DNA of 64,000 nt from Gudongella oleilytica (GTDB lineage: Bacteria; Bacillota; Clostridia; Tissierellales; Tissierellaceae), in NCBI RefSeq assembly GCF_004101785.1, contig NZ_CP035130.1:2170001-2234000 (forward strand). The letters run 5' to 3'. Below are positions 54,128-63,040 of the stretch, piece by piece. The translations under genes were made by a program, and so were the position numbers. Position 1 is the stretch's first letter. Every line of letters begins with the position of its first letter. A model generated the notes under the pieces. That model ran no database searches, was not told the origin of the DNA, and saw nothing but the letters and a program-made list of their open reading frames with translations.

Positions 54128-55519
54128 TCATTTACTATTTTTATCAATTTCAAACCAAAAGGTGGTTCCAGCCCCCAGTTTGCTTTCGACGCCGTATTTT
54201 GATCCATGGGCTTCAAGGATACCCTTTACTATAGCAAGACCGATACCTGACCCTTTGGCTCCCGAGCCGCTTTTATCGATTTTGTAGTATCTCTCCCATA
54301 TAAAGGGAAGCTCCTCTTCAGGGATCCCTGTTCCTGTGTCTCTTACCTCAATTCTGACAGCAGAGACTAAGCTCTCTACAGAAATTGAAACTTTTCCTCC
54401 TGGATCAGTATGGTTGATGGCATTTGTTATAAGGTTATGAAAAACCTGCTGAAGCCTCTTGGCATCGTAGTATGCAATTTCTGAATCCTTATCTGTCTCA
54501 AGCAAAAGCTCTATACCCTTATTCTCTGCAGCTATGATGTACTTTGAAACAGCAGTCTGTACATCGGCTGTAATATCCCCTTCCACTGGGTTTATATCAG
54601 CATAGCCTGCCTGGATCTGGGAAAGATTCAAAATATCATCTACCATTACGCTCAATCTGTCAGTCTCCTCTATGATTATATCAAGACTTTCTCTTCTGTT
54701 GTCTGTTTGCTCATATTGAACATCTCTGGCAAGCTCTGCATAACCTCTTATAAGTCCCAGAGGAGTACGCAGTTCATGGGAAACGTTGGCAACCAGGTCC
54801 TTTCTTAAGCTGTCCAGCTTTGACAGTTGATCGGCCATCCTGTTAAAGTTATTAGCCAACTCTCCCAATTCATCCTTTGTAGATACCTCTGCCCGAGCAT
54901 CCATATTTCCTTCTGCAAGCTGATTTACTGCTCGGTTCAGTTCTCTTACAGGCTTTAACAGCATCCTTGCAATAAAGGTGCCTATTGCAGCTGATAGTAT
55001 CAGAAGCAATAATGATATACCTACTAGCTGATCCTTTAATATGCCCACAGTTTCGCTGATCGGCTCAGCAGGTATTGTACCTGTAATTATTATCTCACTT
55101 TCCGGTATCAGAATGGAGTATGCAATAAGTTCAAGGTTCTGCCTTGGATGAGTAGTGCGAGTCAGAGCTTCTCCTGATCTAAGAAGCTCATCCAGGTATG
55201 CACCCTTTAATACCTTGGATCCAGCCATTTGTCCACGCATACCTCCAGGGCCTCTAAGGGTAGTCATCCCGTCAATGCCAAATACTTCTATGGTAATATT
55301 CCTTGATATAAGGATATTTTCTGCATACTCCTCAAAGCCAGTCATGTCCCCAGCTTCGTACAAATTAGCTGCTTCATGGAGGTTAGTCTTTAAGGTGTCA
55401 ACTATTCGATTCGTATAATTCCTTTCAAGAAATACGGTCTGGTATAACCAAATGGATCCAAGAGTTACTGAAACGAGAATGATCATCCCAAGAATCAGTT
55501 TATATGATATCTTTCTCAT
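54128..55519 (-). CDS. Membrane sensor histidine kinase
   Basis: A 463-residue HisKA/HATPase kinase. Helix 1 (residues about 5-30), external domain to about 165, helix 2 (LVGISLLLLILSAAIGTFIA), HAMP (PVRELNRAVNQLAEGNMDAR), phosphoacceptor His in VANVSHELRTPLGLIRGY near residue 245, N box LITNAINHTDPGG and G boxes DTGTGIPEEELPF and GSGIGLAIVKG. The start overlaps the regulator stop by 4 bases. The signal is unknown; the external domain is short and Cache-like at most. Confidence 0.93.
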   Translation of the reverse strand: MRKISYKLILGMIILVSVTLGSIWLYQTVFLERNYTNRIVDTLKTNLHEAANLYEAGDMTGFEEYAENILISRNITIEVFGIDGMTTLRGPGGMRGQMAGSKVLKGAYLDELLRSGEALTRTTHPRQNLELIAYSILIPESEIIITGTIPAEPISETVGILKDQLVGISLLLLILSAAIGTFIARMLLKPVRELNRAVNQLAEGNMDARAEVSTKDELGELANNFNRMADQLSKLDSLRKDLVANVSHELRTPLGLIRGYAELARDVQYEQTDNRRESLDIIIEETDRLSVMVDDILNLSQIQAGYADINPVEGDITADVQTAVSKYIIAAENKGIELLLETDKDSEIAYYDAKRLQQVFHNLITNAINHTDPGGKVSISVESLVSAVRIEVRDTGTGIPEEELPFIWERYYKIDKSGSGAKGSGIGLAIVKGILEAHGSKYGVESKLGAGTTFWFEIDKNSK

Positions 55520-56199
55520 TTTCCGCTATCCTCCGGATCAAATTTATATCCTACTCCCCAAACTGTGGATACCATGCTCTTATATGGTCCAAGACTTTCT
55601 CTTAACACCTTTATGTGAGTATCCACTGTCCTGTCGTCTCCAAAGAAATCTATTCCCCAAACTCCATCAAGTATTTGCTGACGTGTTAGTGCCCGATTCT
55701 TATTCGCAGCAAGGTATACTAAGAGCTCATATTCCTTGGGAGTCATTTTGACCTGAGTTCCGTCTATATAAACCGCTCTTGCGCTTGTGTCGACTCTTAA
55801 ACCCTCAAATGTGTACCCGTCGGCTCCGGTATCCTTAAACTTTAAATTTCTCTTAGTTACAGCCTTGAGCCTTGCCATTAATTCCTTAGGGCTAAAGGGC
55901 TTCACCATGTAATCGTCTGCTCCAAGCTCAAATCCAAACAGCTTATCATATTCCTCACCTCGAGCTGTAAGCATTATAACAGGAACCTCCGAGCTCCTCC
56001 TGATTGTTCTTAGAACAGTCCACCCATCTACTACAGGCATCATGACATCCAGCAAAACTGCCTCGTATTCTCTCAGTTCAAATTGCTCGATTGCTTCATT
56101 GCCGTTCGATGCTTCGAAGGTATTATATCCTTCAATAACAAGGTATTCCTTCAATAATTTTCTCATCTTTATTTCATCATCAGCAATAAGTATATTCAT
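55516..56199 (-). CDS. OmpR-family response regulator
   Basis: A 227-residue protein: receiver with phosphoacceptor Asp51 in AVLLDVMMP, Thr in VIMLTARG and Lys in DYMVKPFSP, then a winged helix (LTRQQILDGVWGIDFFGDDR, TVDTHIKVLRESLG, YKSMVSTVWGVGYKF). Pairs with the overlapping histidine kinase. GAGGGAGG site. Targets are not shown by the sequence; the neighbouring DUF2680 gene is a candidate. Confidence 0.95.
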   Translation of the reverse strand: MNILIADDEIKMRKLLKEYLVIEGYNTFEASNGNEAIEQFELREYEAVLLDVMMPVVDGWTVLRTIRRSSEVPVIMLTARGEEYDKLFGFELGADDYMVKPFSPKELMARLKAVTKRNLKFKDTGADGYTFEGLRVDTSARAVYIDGTQVKMTPKEYELLVYLAANKNRALTRQQILDGVWGIDFFGDDRTVDTHIKVLRESLGPYKSMVSTVWGVGYKFDPEDSGK

Positions 56200-56318
56200 T
56201 AGATTTTCCTCCCTCGAAGGTTTCTATACCCAATTAGAAATTTTAATGGTCACTATGAGATATTATATTATCTAAATGTGATAAAATTGTGTTATATAGA
56301 ATGTAGGTGATGGTTCAT

Positions 56319-56369
56319 ATGGGAATTGAGATAAGGAAAAGAGGATATGTATACAGCGAAATTCTATAG
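56319..56369 (+). other. Micro-ORF with good ribosome site and terminator
   Basis: ATG 56319 preceded by AGGTGATGGTTCAT, product MGIEIRKRGYVYSEIL (16 residues), stop TAG. A TATAGAAT -10-like element lies about 20 bases before and a strong terminator 10 bases after. It could be a peptide, or the N-terminus of a deleted gene such as a recombinase. Nothing else is seen in 56200-56455. Confidence 0.35.
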
Positions 56370-56378
56370 CAGGAAAAG

Positions 56379-56418
56379 AATAACGAGGTAGCTCCAAATA
56401 TGGAACTACCTCGTTATT
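56379..56418. terminator. Bidirectional terminator between micro-ORF and MATE gene
   Basis: AATAACGAGGTAG / CTACCTCGTTATT, a 13-base perfect inverted repeat with T-rich flank. Confidence 0.85.
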
Positions 56419-56455
56419 TTCAAAAATGTATTTATCAAAATGTATTTATATAAAA

Positions 56456-57796
56456 CTATTCATATCTTCTCTCTACATTTCTTTTAAATGAGGTCCTTGA
56501 GAATATATATCTGCTGAAAAGGTCCAAAGCCATGGCTATCCATATCCAGTGAAGTTCAGCTTTAATAACGTAAGTTAGAATTAGGACAAGCGGTATCCTG
56601 ATGAACCATATGCCAAGTATAGTTGTAAACATTGGAACATTTGGGTAACCAGCTCCCCTTAATGCGCCATTATACAGGCCTGCAAGATTTTGAGGCAGTT
56701 GAGATACACCCATTACTATTAGATAGGTGCTCCCTATAGCTATCATCGATTGATCCGTTGTAAGAAGTCTCATTACAAGTCCAGGTATAAATACCAAAAC
56801 TGAACTCATCACAAGAGTAATGGCCACTACCATCTTCCTAAGCTCGCTCATATAGGTTTTAGACTGTTTGAAGTCGTTAGCTCCAAGATGCTGACCGATA
56901 AAAGCAGTTGCAGCTATCGAGAATCCTGCAGCTGGCATGTATGATATGGATTCTGCCTGAAGCCCCAGTTGATAGGAGGCATAAGCTGTTTCACCATATG
57001 TGAGGACCGCTTTGGTTAAAACAACAGAGGATACCTGCCATAGTAAGATCTCCATAGCTGATGGAAAACCATACCTTACAAGCTCTCTAATTGAATAGCC
57101 AGTGAATGAAAATCCTTTAGTGTCCTTGGGCTTAAGCTTCCTTGTTGCTCCCAGCAGCATTGTTAAACTGAAAATAGCTGCACTGAGCTGTGCTATATTA
57201 TAGGCATATCCAGCACCCCTTATTCCCAGCGCCGGCAAACCAAAATTCCCAAATATTAAAAGGTAACTGAATATTATATTGATGCCGTTCATTATCCCTA
57301 CTGCATACATTGGAGTCTTTGAATTTGTCATACCTTGAAATACGCCTGCGGAAAAAACAACTAAAGCCATGAGTGGTATGCTGTATGAAATTATGCCGGT
57401 AAACATAAGAGCATCCTCAAGAAGTCCCCCTCCACTGCTTAAAAAGCCTATCAGATACTTTGCAAACCGGAAAACTATCTGTTGCACAAAAAGAGACAGC
57501 AAAAATACAGCCCCTATCCCCTCAACGATAAGGCGGTACATCCTGTGGGTGTCATTTGAACCATAATACCTTGATATCGCAGCAGAAGCCCCTATTCCAA
57601 TGCCTCTGAATATTGCCCACGCCATCCTGAAGATGATATTGCCGATTCCAACAGCACCAACCGAAGCAGCATCGAGCCTTCCCATGAAAGCCATCGTCAC
57701 TGTTCCTGCGATCATCTGTAGCAGGTTCTCTGAGGTTATTGGGATTATCATGGCTAATATTCTTTTTCTAATGCTCCTGATCATTTCATCCGTCAT
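56456..57796 (-). CDS. MATE-family efflux transporter
   Basis: About 446 residues from ATG 57796 (GGAGAGAGTT site). Twelve hydrophobic segments in two related halves; landmarks IPITSENLLQMIAGTVTMAF, MGRLDAASVGAVGIGN, FQGMTNSKTPMYAVGIMNGI, and GAGYAYNIAQLSAAIFSL. MATE proteins export drugs or cations using H+ or Na+ gradients. Substrate unknown. Monocistronic. Confidence 0.93.
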   Translation of the reverse strand: MTDEMIRSIRKRILAMIIPITSENLLQMIAGTVTMAFMGRLDAASVGAVGIGNIIFRMAWAIFRGIGIGASAAISRYYGSNDTHRMYRLIVEGIGAVFLLSLFVQQIVFRFAKYLIGFLSSGGGLLEDALMFTGIISYSIPLMALVVFSAGVFQGMTNSKTPMYAVGIMNGINIIFSYLLIFGNFGLPALGIRGAGYAYNIAQLSAAIFSLTMLLGATRKLKPKDTKGFSFTGYSIRELVRYGFPSAMEILLWQVSSVVLTKAVLTYGETAYASYQLGLQAESISYMPAAGFSIAATAFIGQHLGANDFKQSKTYMSELRKMVVAITLVMSSVLVFIPGLVMRLLTTDQSMIAIGSTYLIVMGVSQLPQNLAGLYNGALRGAGYPNVPMFTTILGIWFIRIPLVLILTYVIKAELHWIWIAMALDLFSRYIFSRTSFKRNVERRYE

Positions 57797-57815
57797 AACT
57801 CTCTCCAATTATTTA

Positions 57816-57869
57816 AAGCTCCATTTGTCCAGGATACAACAAGTATGCTTCTATGGACAAATGGAGCTT
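57816..57869 (+). terminator. Long hairpin between MATE gene and peroxiredoxin relic
   Basis: AAGCTCCATTTGTCCA / TGGACAAATGGAGCTT with a 22-base loop, followed on the plus strand by TTTTTTTT. Orientation of use is unclear because the neighbouring genes are on the minus strand. Confidence 0.55.
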
Positions 57870-57880
57870 ATTTTTTTTAA

Positions 57881-58001
57881 CTACACCATTGCTGCTATTT
57901 CTTCAGCTGAAGGTAGATCTCCAAGGTTTTTAGCATACTTAGCGTATACTATTGTACCAGTTTCGTCGATAATAAACAATGCTGGTAATTGTAATTCTCC
58001 A
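57881..58001 (-). pseudogene. C-terminal relic of a peroxiredoxin-like (AhpC/TSA) protein
   Basis: About 40 codons in frame: GELQLPALFIIDETGTIVYA, KYAKNLGDLPSAEEIAAMV, stop at 57881. The sequence is the last strand and helix of thioredoxin-fold peroxiredoxins. The N-terminal part with the peroxidatic Cys is gone; the malY stop follows 12 bases upstream. Confidence 0.72.
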
Positions 58002-58012
58002 CTTTACAAAGC

Positions 58013-59188
58013 TTAACTTAAAGCAGCTGCTATTCTATCCAATCCCTTCTTCAACAGCTCCCTTGGACATGCAAAGTTGAGCCTCATATATCCAGCTCCC
58101 TGGTCTCCAAACCAGGTACCGCCATCCATTGCAACCCTTGCCTTCTTAGCCATCAACTCCTCAAGCTTCCTGCTGTCAGACTCATACCCACTGAAATCGA
58201 TCCATGCAAGATAGGTTGCCTGTGGCTTAATCATCTTCGCTTTAGGAAGATTTTCCTTCAAATACTCTTCTATGAATTTGATGTTTCCCTCTAAGTATTC
58301 AAGTAATTGCTCAAGCCACTCTTCTCCCTCGGTGTAAGCTGCTATAAGGGAAACTATACTTAGAGGATTTTGTCCACCTATTGAATTCTTCTCCAGAATT
58401 CTTCTGAATCGCTGTCTGTGTACCGGATTTGGTATTATGACATTTGACGATTGCATCCCTGCAAGATTGAAGGTTTTACTTGGAGCTGTACATACCATGA
58501 GGTTGTCAAGAAATTCTTCTCCAACAAGCCCGAAGATCGTATGTTTATATCCTGAATATACAAGATCGTTATGTATCTCATCAGATATAAGGAGTACGTT
58601 ATTTTCAAGACATAGCTGCGCAACCTTTTTTAGATCCTCCAGATCCCAAACTCTAGATACCGGATTATGGGGACTGCACAGAATCATCATGGTCACCTTT
58701 GGATCTTTAAGCTTGCTCTCTAGATCCCCAAAATCCATATTGTATTTTCCCCCATCGAATACCAGATCATTACTCACTACGTGACAGCCGTTGTTTTTGA
58801 TAGCATTAGAGAATGGGTAATATACGGGTTGTTGGATCACTACATTATCTCCTGGCATACAGAAAGCTTGAATTGCGTAGTTAACTGCTGGAACGATCCC
58901 TGGAGTGTAATCTATCCACTCTTTATCGATCTTCCATCCAAACCTCTTTTCTGTCCAGTCTATTATTGCCTTATAATACTCTTCCGGTCTAACGGAGTAA
59001 CCGTAAATCCCGTGCTCGGCAGCCTTTACAATTGCATCGACAATGGGTTGTGCTACCTTAAAATCCATATCTGCTACCCAAAATGGAAGAAGATCCTCCT
59101 CTCCAAACAGCTGATTCAAAACCTGAGGCTCCCACTTAGAAGCATTTGTGCCTTTTCTATCGATGATTTGATCAAAGTTGTACTTCAC
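58013..59188 (-). CDS. MalY/PatB-type aminotransferase (cystathionine beta-lyase)
   Basis: A 391-residue fold-I PLP enzyme. INYFDQIIDRKGTNASKWE-like start, LPFWVADMDFKVAQPIVDAI, GIYGYSVRPEEYY, SPHNPVSRVWDLEDL, LISDEIHNDLVYSG and the PLP-Lys in CTAPSKTFNLAGMQSSNVII are those of MalY/PatB C-S lyases. They cleave cystathionine or cysteine conjugates to thiol, ammonia and ketoacid. GTG start with GGGGG site. A good promoter and an inverted copy of the 13-base element found at the marR promoter lie upstream, so control by the divergent MarR protein is likely. Confidence 0.9.
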   Translation of the reverse strand: MKYNFDQIIDRKGTNASKWEPQVLNQLFGEEDLLPFWVADMDFKVAQPIVDAIVKAAEHGIYGYSVRPEEYYKAIIDWTEKRFGWKIDKEWIDYTPGIVPAVNYAIQAFCMPGDNVVIQQPVYYPFSNAIKNNGCHVVSNDLVFDGGKYNMDFGDLESKLKDPKVTMMILCSPHNPVSRVWDLEDLKKVAQLCLENNVLLISDEIHNDLVYSGYKHTIFGLVGEEFLDNLMVCTAPSKTFNLAGMQSSNVIIPNPVHRQRFRRILEKNSIGGQNPLSIVSLIAAYTEGEEWLEQLLEYLEGNIKFIEEYLKENLPKAKMIKPQATYLAWIDFSGYESDSRKLEELMAKKARVAMDGGTWFGDQGAGYMRLNFACPRELLKKGLDRIAAALS

Positions 59189-59251
59189 TTGAATCCCCCT
59201 TCTTATTTATTTAATATGCTTGCCTACTGTGCAAAAATATAATTGTTTAGT

Positions 59252-59264
59252 ACTTAAACTATTT
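59252..59264 (-). promoter_or_regulatory. Putative MarR operator at malY
   Basis: ACTTAAACTATTT on the plus strand, the reverse complement of the element at 59375-59387. Extended, it is the palindrome CTTAAA-CTA-TTTAAG. It lies just downstream of the malY -10. Confidence 0.6.
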
Positions 59265-59270
59265 AAGGTC

Positions 59271-59299
59271 ATTATACTTTAAGGCCTAATACGATTCAA
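59271..59299 (-). promoter_or_regulatory. malY promoter
   Basis: Minus strand TTGAAT, 17-base spacer, TATAAT, 83 bases before the GTG start. Confidence 0.7.
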
Positions 59300-59364
59300 C
59301 ATTTATTTCTTGAATTGTAAGATTTTGTGATAGGGAAATCTGTAGTAACTATTACATATATTAT

Positions 59365-59393
59365 TTGACCCTCTAAATAGTTTAAGTTATAAT
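59365..59393 (+). promoter_or_regulatory. marR promoter with embedded operator
   Basis: TTGACC (59365), 17-base spacer, TATAAT (59388). The spacer contains AAATAGTTTAAGT at 59375-59387, the inverted copy of the malY element, so binding would block RNA polymerase directly and give autoregulation. Confidence 0.72.
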
Positions 59394-59448
59394 GTATTTG
59401 ACGTTCTAAGGTTTCTTTATGATGAATAAAATCTATAAGAGGTGGAAA

Positions 59449-59988
59449 ATGGATAAGAAGTTAATGGAAAGCTTAGTAAGGTCTCAAAAGCTGGACATTT
59501 TTTCAATGCCAGCTGAGGAAGTAGATATGTTATTTAGTCAAATCAATGAAGAGATGCTAAAAATATACAAATTTGTATTGACCTATAATGACTATATGAA
59601 CTCCGGACATGAATACTCCGATGGTATACCAATGTCTATGATGGAGGCTCACATTCTCACAGATATATGTGACAATGAGAATATGACGGTCACAACTCTA
59701 GCTGAAAACTGGGAAAGATCAAAAAGTGCAACCAGCCAGACAGTTAGGAAATTAATGTCAAAAGGACTCATTCAAAGAAAAGAATCTGAAGATAGCGGTA
59801 AAGTATTTCACCTTAGCCCTACGGAAAGAGGTAAAAAAATTTCCGACGACCATAAAAGATATGATGTTTTAGACACAATAAAAACACTTAAAGTCCTTAA
59901 TAGGGAGCTGAGCGTGGACGAAATACTCATTATGTTCAACAGTCTTGAACTTTATAAGACTCTTCTGAAGAACAGGGATGGTAAGTAG
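59449..59988 (+). CDS. MarR-family transcriptional regulator
   Basis: About 179 residues from ATG 59449 (GAGGTGG close by; ATG 59419 with a weak AAGG is possible). Winged helix: MMEAHILTDICDNENMTVTT, LAENWERSKSATSQTVRKLM, SKGLIQRKESEDSGKVFHLS, PTERGKKIS. It likely represses itself and malY through the shared inverted element. The inducer is unknown. Followed by a small membrane protein gene. Confidence 0.9.
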   Translation: MDKKLMESLVRSQKLDIFSMPAEEVDMLFSQINEEMLKIYKFVLTYNDYMNSGHEYSDGIPMSMMEAHILTDICDNENMTVTTLAENWERSKSATSQTVRKLMSKGLIQRKESEDSGKVFHLSPTERGKKISDDHKRYDVLDTIKTLKVLNRELSVDEILIMFNSLELYKTLLKNRDGK

Positions 59989-60012
59989 GAACTAAAAGGA
60001 GGACAATCTTGT

Positions 60013-60249
60013 ATGAGAAGATCCATATTTAGGTCAATGTATGTAATGGCTACGGGATTCATCGCCTTTTTAATAGTTTTGCCTATCATCGAGAAGAGAG
60101 GACTTGATGTAAGCCTTATAGACGATTTAAGCGCCGTCCTTTTCTGGATTGCAGGATTTATACTTATGTTCACCAAGAAATATTACCGCGTAGGATTATT
60201 TCTCGCGTTTTTTCCTATACTATTCATATTAGTTGCATTAATATCATAA
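60013..60249 (+). CDS. Small membrane protein downstream of marR
   Basis: A 78-residue protein with three hydrophobic segments (YVMATGFIAFLIVLPII, DDLSAVLFWIAGFILMF, YYRVGLFLAFFPILFILVAL). AAAAGGAGGA site, 24 bases after marR, so it is in the same transcript and probably under MarR control. No family recognised. Ends at a terminator. Confidence 0.75.
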   Translation: MRRSIFRSMYVMATGFIAFLIVLPIIEKRGLDVSLIDDLSAVLFWIAGFILMFTKKYYRVGLFLAFFPILFILVALIS

Positions 60250-60271
60250 GGCCGGACTATTGTCCGACCTT
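60248..60271. terminator. Bidirectional terminator between small membrane and ECF genes
   Basis: AAGGCCGGAC / GTCCGACCTT with one mismatch, followed by ATTTTTT on the plus strand. Confidence 0.78.
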
Positions 60272-60276
60272 ATTTT

Positions 60277-60762
60277 TTATACCTTTAGCCTATTTTTCAA
60301 AACTCTCCATAGGATAGTAGCTGCTATAGCACCAAATAGACCTTGCATGATATTTGCCGGTAGATTTACTACTGCTGCCTTTGCGCCATACATAAATATC
60401 TCCGCAAGATAATAACCCCCTGCCATTACAAGGCCTCCGATCGCAGTGGGTATAAATGGCAGTTTTTTCCCCCACGTCGTTTCCATTAGAAGTCCTGCCA
60501 CAAATCCTTCCAACCCTTTGGCCACGAAGGTTATTGGTGCATATGCCCCCCATCCAAGGAGAATGTCAGCCATTGCAGACCCAATACCTCCAACAAGAAA
60601 ACCTGCTTTCTTTCCCAGCATGAATGCTGCAACAAATATTACCATATCCCCCAGGTTTAGATAGCCATAGCTTGTTGGTGTTGGTATTTGAACCACCATT
60701 GTCATAACTACTGTAAGAGCCATTAATACAGCGTAGGTAACAAGTGTTTTTGTTTTTTTCAT
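60277..60762 (-). CDS. ECF transporter S component
   Basis: About 161 residues from ATG 60762 (AGAGGTG site). Six hydrophobic segments with YLNLGDMVIFVAAFMLGKKA, GFLVGGIGSAMADILLGWG and FVAKGLEGFVAGLLM, the pattern of substrate-specific S components for vitamins or nucleobases. The shared A, A' and T components are not in the window. The substrate cannot be told; no riboswitch was recognised upstream. Confidence 0.87.
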   Translation of the reverse strand: MKKTKTLVTYAVLMALTVVMTMVVQIPTPTSYGYLNLGDMVIFVAAFMLGKKAGFLVGGIGSAMADILLGWGAYAPITFVAKGLEGFVAGLLMETTWGKKLPFIPTAIGGLVMAGGYYLAEIFMYGAKAAVVNLPANIMQGLFGAIAATILWRVLKNRLKV

Positions 60763-60912
60763 AAGTAACACCTCTTTAATTGTATCGTTACACTTTTGTT
60801 TTGTATTGGTAGTGTACCTATTATTATAATAACACCTTGGTTAGATTTGTTCAACTACTTTCTTGGGCAATTTCCATCCTGTACGTTCTGATATTCAACG
60901 TCTCTAAATGAG

Positions 60913-60941
60913 TTGTCTTACAAATCCTTCCGTTGTATAAT
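60913..60941 (+). promoter_or_regulatory. Promoter of first EamA gene
   Basis: TTGTCT, 17-base spacer, TATAAT, 31 bases before the ATG at 60972 with a GGGAGG site between. Confidence 0.65.
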
Positions 60942-60971
60942 TGATTCATAACATTTGGGAGGTCTTGAGGA

Positions 60972-61832
60972 ATGAACAACTATTTGAAGGGAGTCCTTTT
61001 AGTACTCGCCTCAGCATTTGCATTCAGCTTTCTGCCGATTTTTGTAGTATTCGCATATGATGGAGGAGCGGATGCCAATACCTTGCTTTTGATCAGATTT
61101 TCCCTCGCTACAGTAGTATTCTTCAGCTATCTCAAGCTAAAAAGATATAACATAAAGCTTGACAGGAGCACTCTCTTTAAGTTCTTATTATTAGGGGTTT
61201 TTGGATACACTCTTCAAAGCAGATTTTTCTTCATGGCACTCAAGTATATAACTCCTGCTATAGCCAGTATGTTTCTTTACACATATCCGGTTATCGTAAG
61301 TATAATTACATATTTTGTCGATAAGGAAAAGCCTTCACTTAGATTGGCAGCTTCGATTGTCATATCTTCACTTGGCCTTGTGCTGGTGATGGGCGCCTCC
61401 ATGGGATCAGTTGATATTCGTGGAGTTGGGTTTGCTCTTTTGGCTTCCTTGGTGTATTCCTTATATATTGTTGCCAGCAACAAGCTCATAAAGAGAGTCC
61501 CTGCTGTCACTGCAAGCGCTTATATAGTGCTATTCTCAGCGTTTGGCACCTTCATAATCGGATCACTCTCCGGCGGATACAACCTGGACTTCGAACCATA
61601 CACCTGGATATGGATCATTGGAATAGCTCTTGTCTGCTCAGTAATCGCCATGATCACATTTTTTAAAGGAATGGAGTATATCGGACCTACAAAAACCTCC
61701 ATCATTAGTTTGACGGAGGCAGTTTATACTGTAGTATTGTCAGCTATTATGCTTCAGCAATTCTTGACCGTTTGGCAGTTAATTGGCGGTGCAGGGGTTT
61801 TATTCGGTGCTTATTTGGTTGCAAGGGCTTAG
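60972..61832 (+). CDS. EamA/DMT-family transporter
   Basis: A 286-residue protein with ten helices in two EamA repeats: YLKGVLLVLASAFAFSFLPI at the start, FLLLGVFGYTLQSRFFFMAL, ASMFLYTYPVIVSIITYF, and LLASLVYSLYIVASNKLI with ISLTEAVYTVVLSAIMLQQF in repeat two. DMT transporters export metabolites such as amino acids; substrate unknown. It overlaps the end of corA by 4 bases (convergent). Confidence 0.92.
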   Translation: MNNYLKGVLLVLASAFAFSFLPIFVVFAYDGGADANTLLLIRFSLATVVFFSYLKLKRYNIKLDRSTLFKFLLLGVFGYTLQSRFFFMALKYITPAIASMFLYTYPVIVSIITYFVDKEKPSLRLAASIVISSLGLVLVMGASMGSVDIRGVGFALLASLVYSLYIVASNKLIKRVPAVTASAYIVLFSAFGTFIIGSLSGGYNLDFEPYTWIWIIGIALVCSVIAMITFFKGMEYIGPTKTSIISLTEAVYTVVLSAIMLQQFLTVWQLIGGAGVLFGAYLVARA

Positions 61833-62884
61833 AGCCAGCCTTTTTTACGCAAGAACCTTAACATAAATATGGTGATCAGCGCTGATACTCCCCAGAAGCC
61901 GAAGTAGCCGAACCTCCATTCGATCTCTGGAAAGTACTTGAAGTTCATGCCATATACACCTGCAAGGAACGTCAATGGAATAAATATGGTTGAGAATACT
62001 GTAAGTATCTTCATTACCTCATTGGTCTTATAACCTATGCTGGAGAGATAGGTATCAAGCATTCCAGAACAAATATCTCTATAGGTTTCAACTATATCTA
62101 TCATCTGGATTACATGGTCATATACATCCCTGAAGTAAATTATCGTCTTTTGATCTATAGCTTCAAACTCTCCTCTCGCCAGTTCACTGGCTAGATTTCT
62201 AGTTGGCCAGAGGATATTCCTGAAAAAAATGAGCTCTCTTTTTAGTCGGTATATCCTATTCAATACTTCCTTCTCAGGTTTTTCGAGCAACTGGTCCTCT
62301 ACCTCATCTATTTCTTCTCCTATCGCTTCAAGAACAATAAAGTAATTGTCAACTATGGAGTCTATCAGTGCATATACAAGATCATCAGATCCGTTTTTCC
62401 TTAAGGTCTTTCCCTCCTCCAGTCTTTGGTGTATAAACTGAAAGCTGTCATTGTTATATTCCTGGAAAGTGATTACTGAATCATCAAAGAGGACCAGACA
62501 TATCTGCTCCGTATCCAGGGCTCCACTTTCATCGAAAAAGATATTTTTTGTGACTATGAAAAGAAAACTATCGTACTCCTCAGCTTTCGGATTTTGAGAG
62601 GTATTGAGTATGTCCTCCTGAGCAAGAGCATGAATCCCAAAAGTTCTGCAAATCTCAAAAACAGTCTCAGTGTTAGCTATTCCAATAACATCAAGCCATT
62701 TGACCACGTTCCTGTTTTCATCAAGGAGTTCTTTGGAGGATTTTATCTCCTGCCTTTCCAGGATTTCATCGTTATATACAGTTAGAACCAGTTTCTGATT
62801 CTGTTTTTCACCTTTACCCGTGTATATAAGAGAACCTGGCGGTTTGTTTGCTGTAGCCGATAGATTTTTAACTTTACTTAACAT
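61829..62884 (-). CDS. corA: CorA-family divalent metal transporter
   Basis: About 351 residues from ATG 62884 (GGGAG site). A long cytoplasmic domain precedes two C-terminal helices; the signature YGMNF follows TFLAGV at the end of helix 1, and FRDVYDHVIQMIDIVETYRD lies in the long stalk helix. CorA pentamers import Mg2+ (or Co2+/Ni2+) by membrane potential. Monocistronic. Confidence 0.95.
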   Translation of the reverse strand: MLSKVKNLSATANKPPGSLIYTGKGEKQNQKLVLTVYNDEILERQEIKSSKELLDENRNVVKWLDVIGIANTETVFEICRTFGIHALAQEDILNTSQNPKAEEYDSFLFIVTKNIFFDESGALDTEQICLVLFDDSVITFQEYNNDSFQFIHQRLEEGKTLRKNGSDDLVYALIDSIVDNYFIVLEAIGEEIDEVEDQLLEKPEKEVLNRIYRLKRELIFFRNILWPTRNLASELARGEFEAIDQKTIIYFRDVYDHVIQMIDIVETYRDICSGMLDTYLSSIGYKTNEVMKILTVFSTIFIPLTFLAGVYGMNFKYFPEIEWRFGYFGFWGVSALITIFMLRFLRKKGWL

Positions 62885-63040
62885 TTTACCATCTCCCATT
62901 GGATCCCATATACTTATTATACCCCTTATAAAGCTTGTAATGTAGCTTGTTCTTGCTATTTATCCCAGTATCAATTATCGACTTATTATGCTATAATTAT
63001 TCCACCAAGCGATATAGGCAATAACACTGGAGGTGTACCT

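Noticed and set aside
60772-60910. Vitamin riboswitch upstream of the ECF S component
   Set aside because: No conserved core of TPP, FMN, preQ1, folate or cobalamin aptamers could be found in the short leader.
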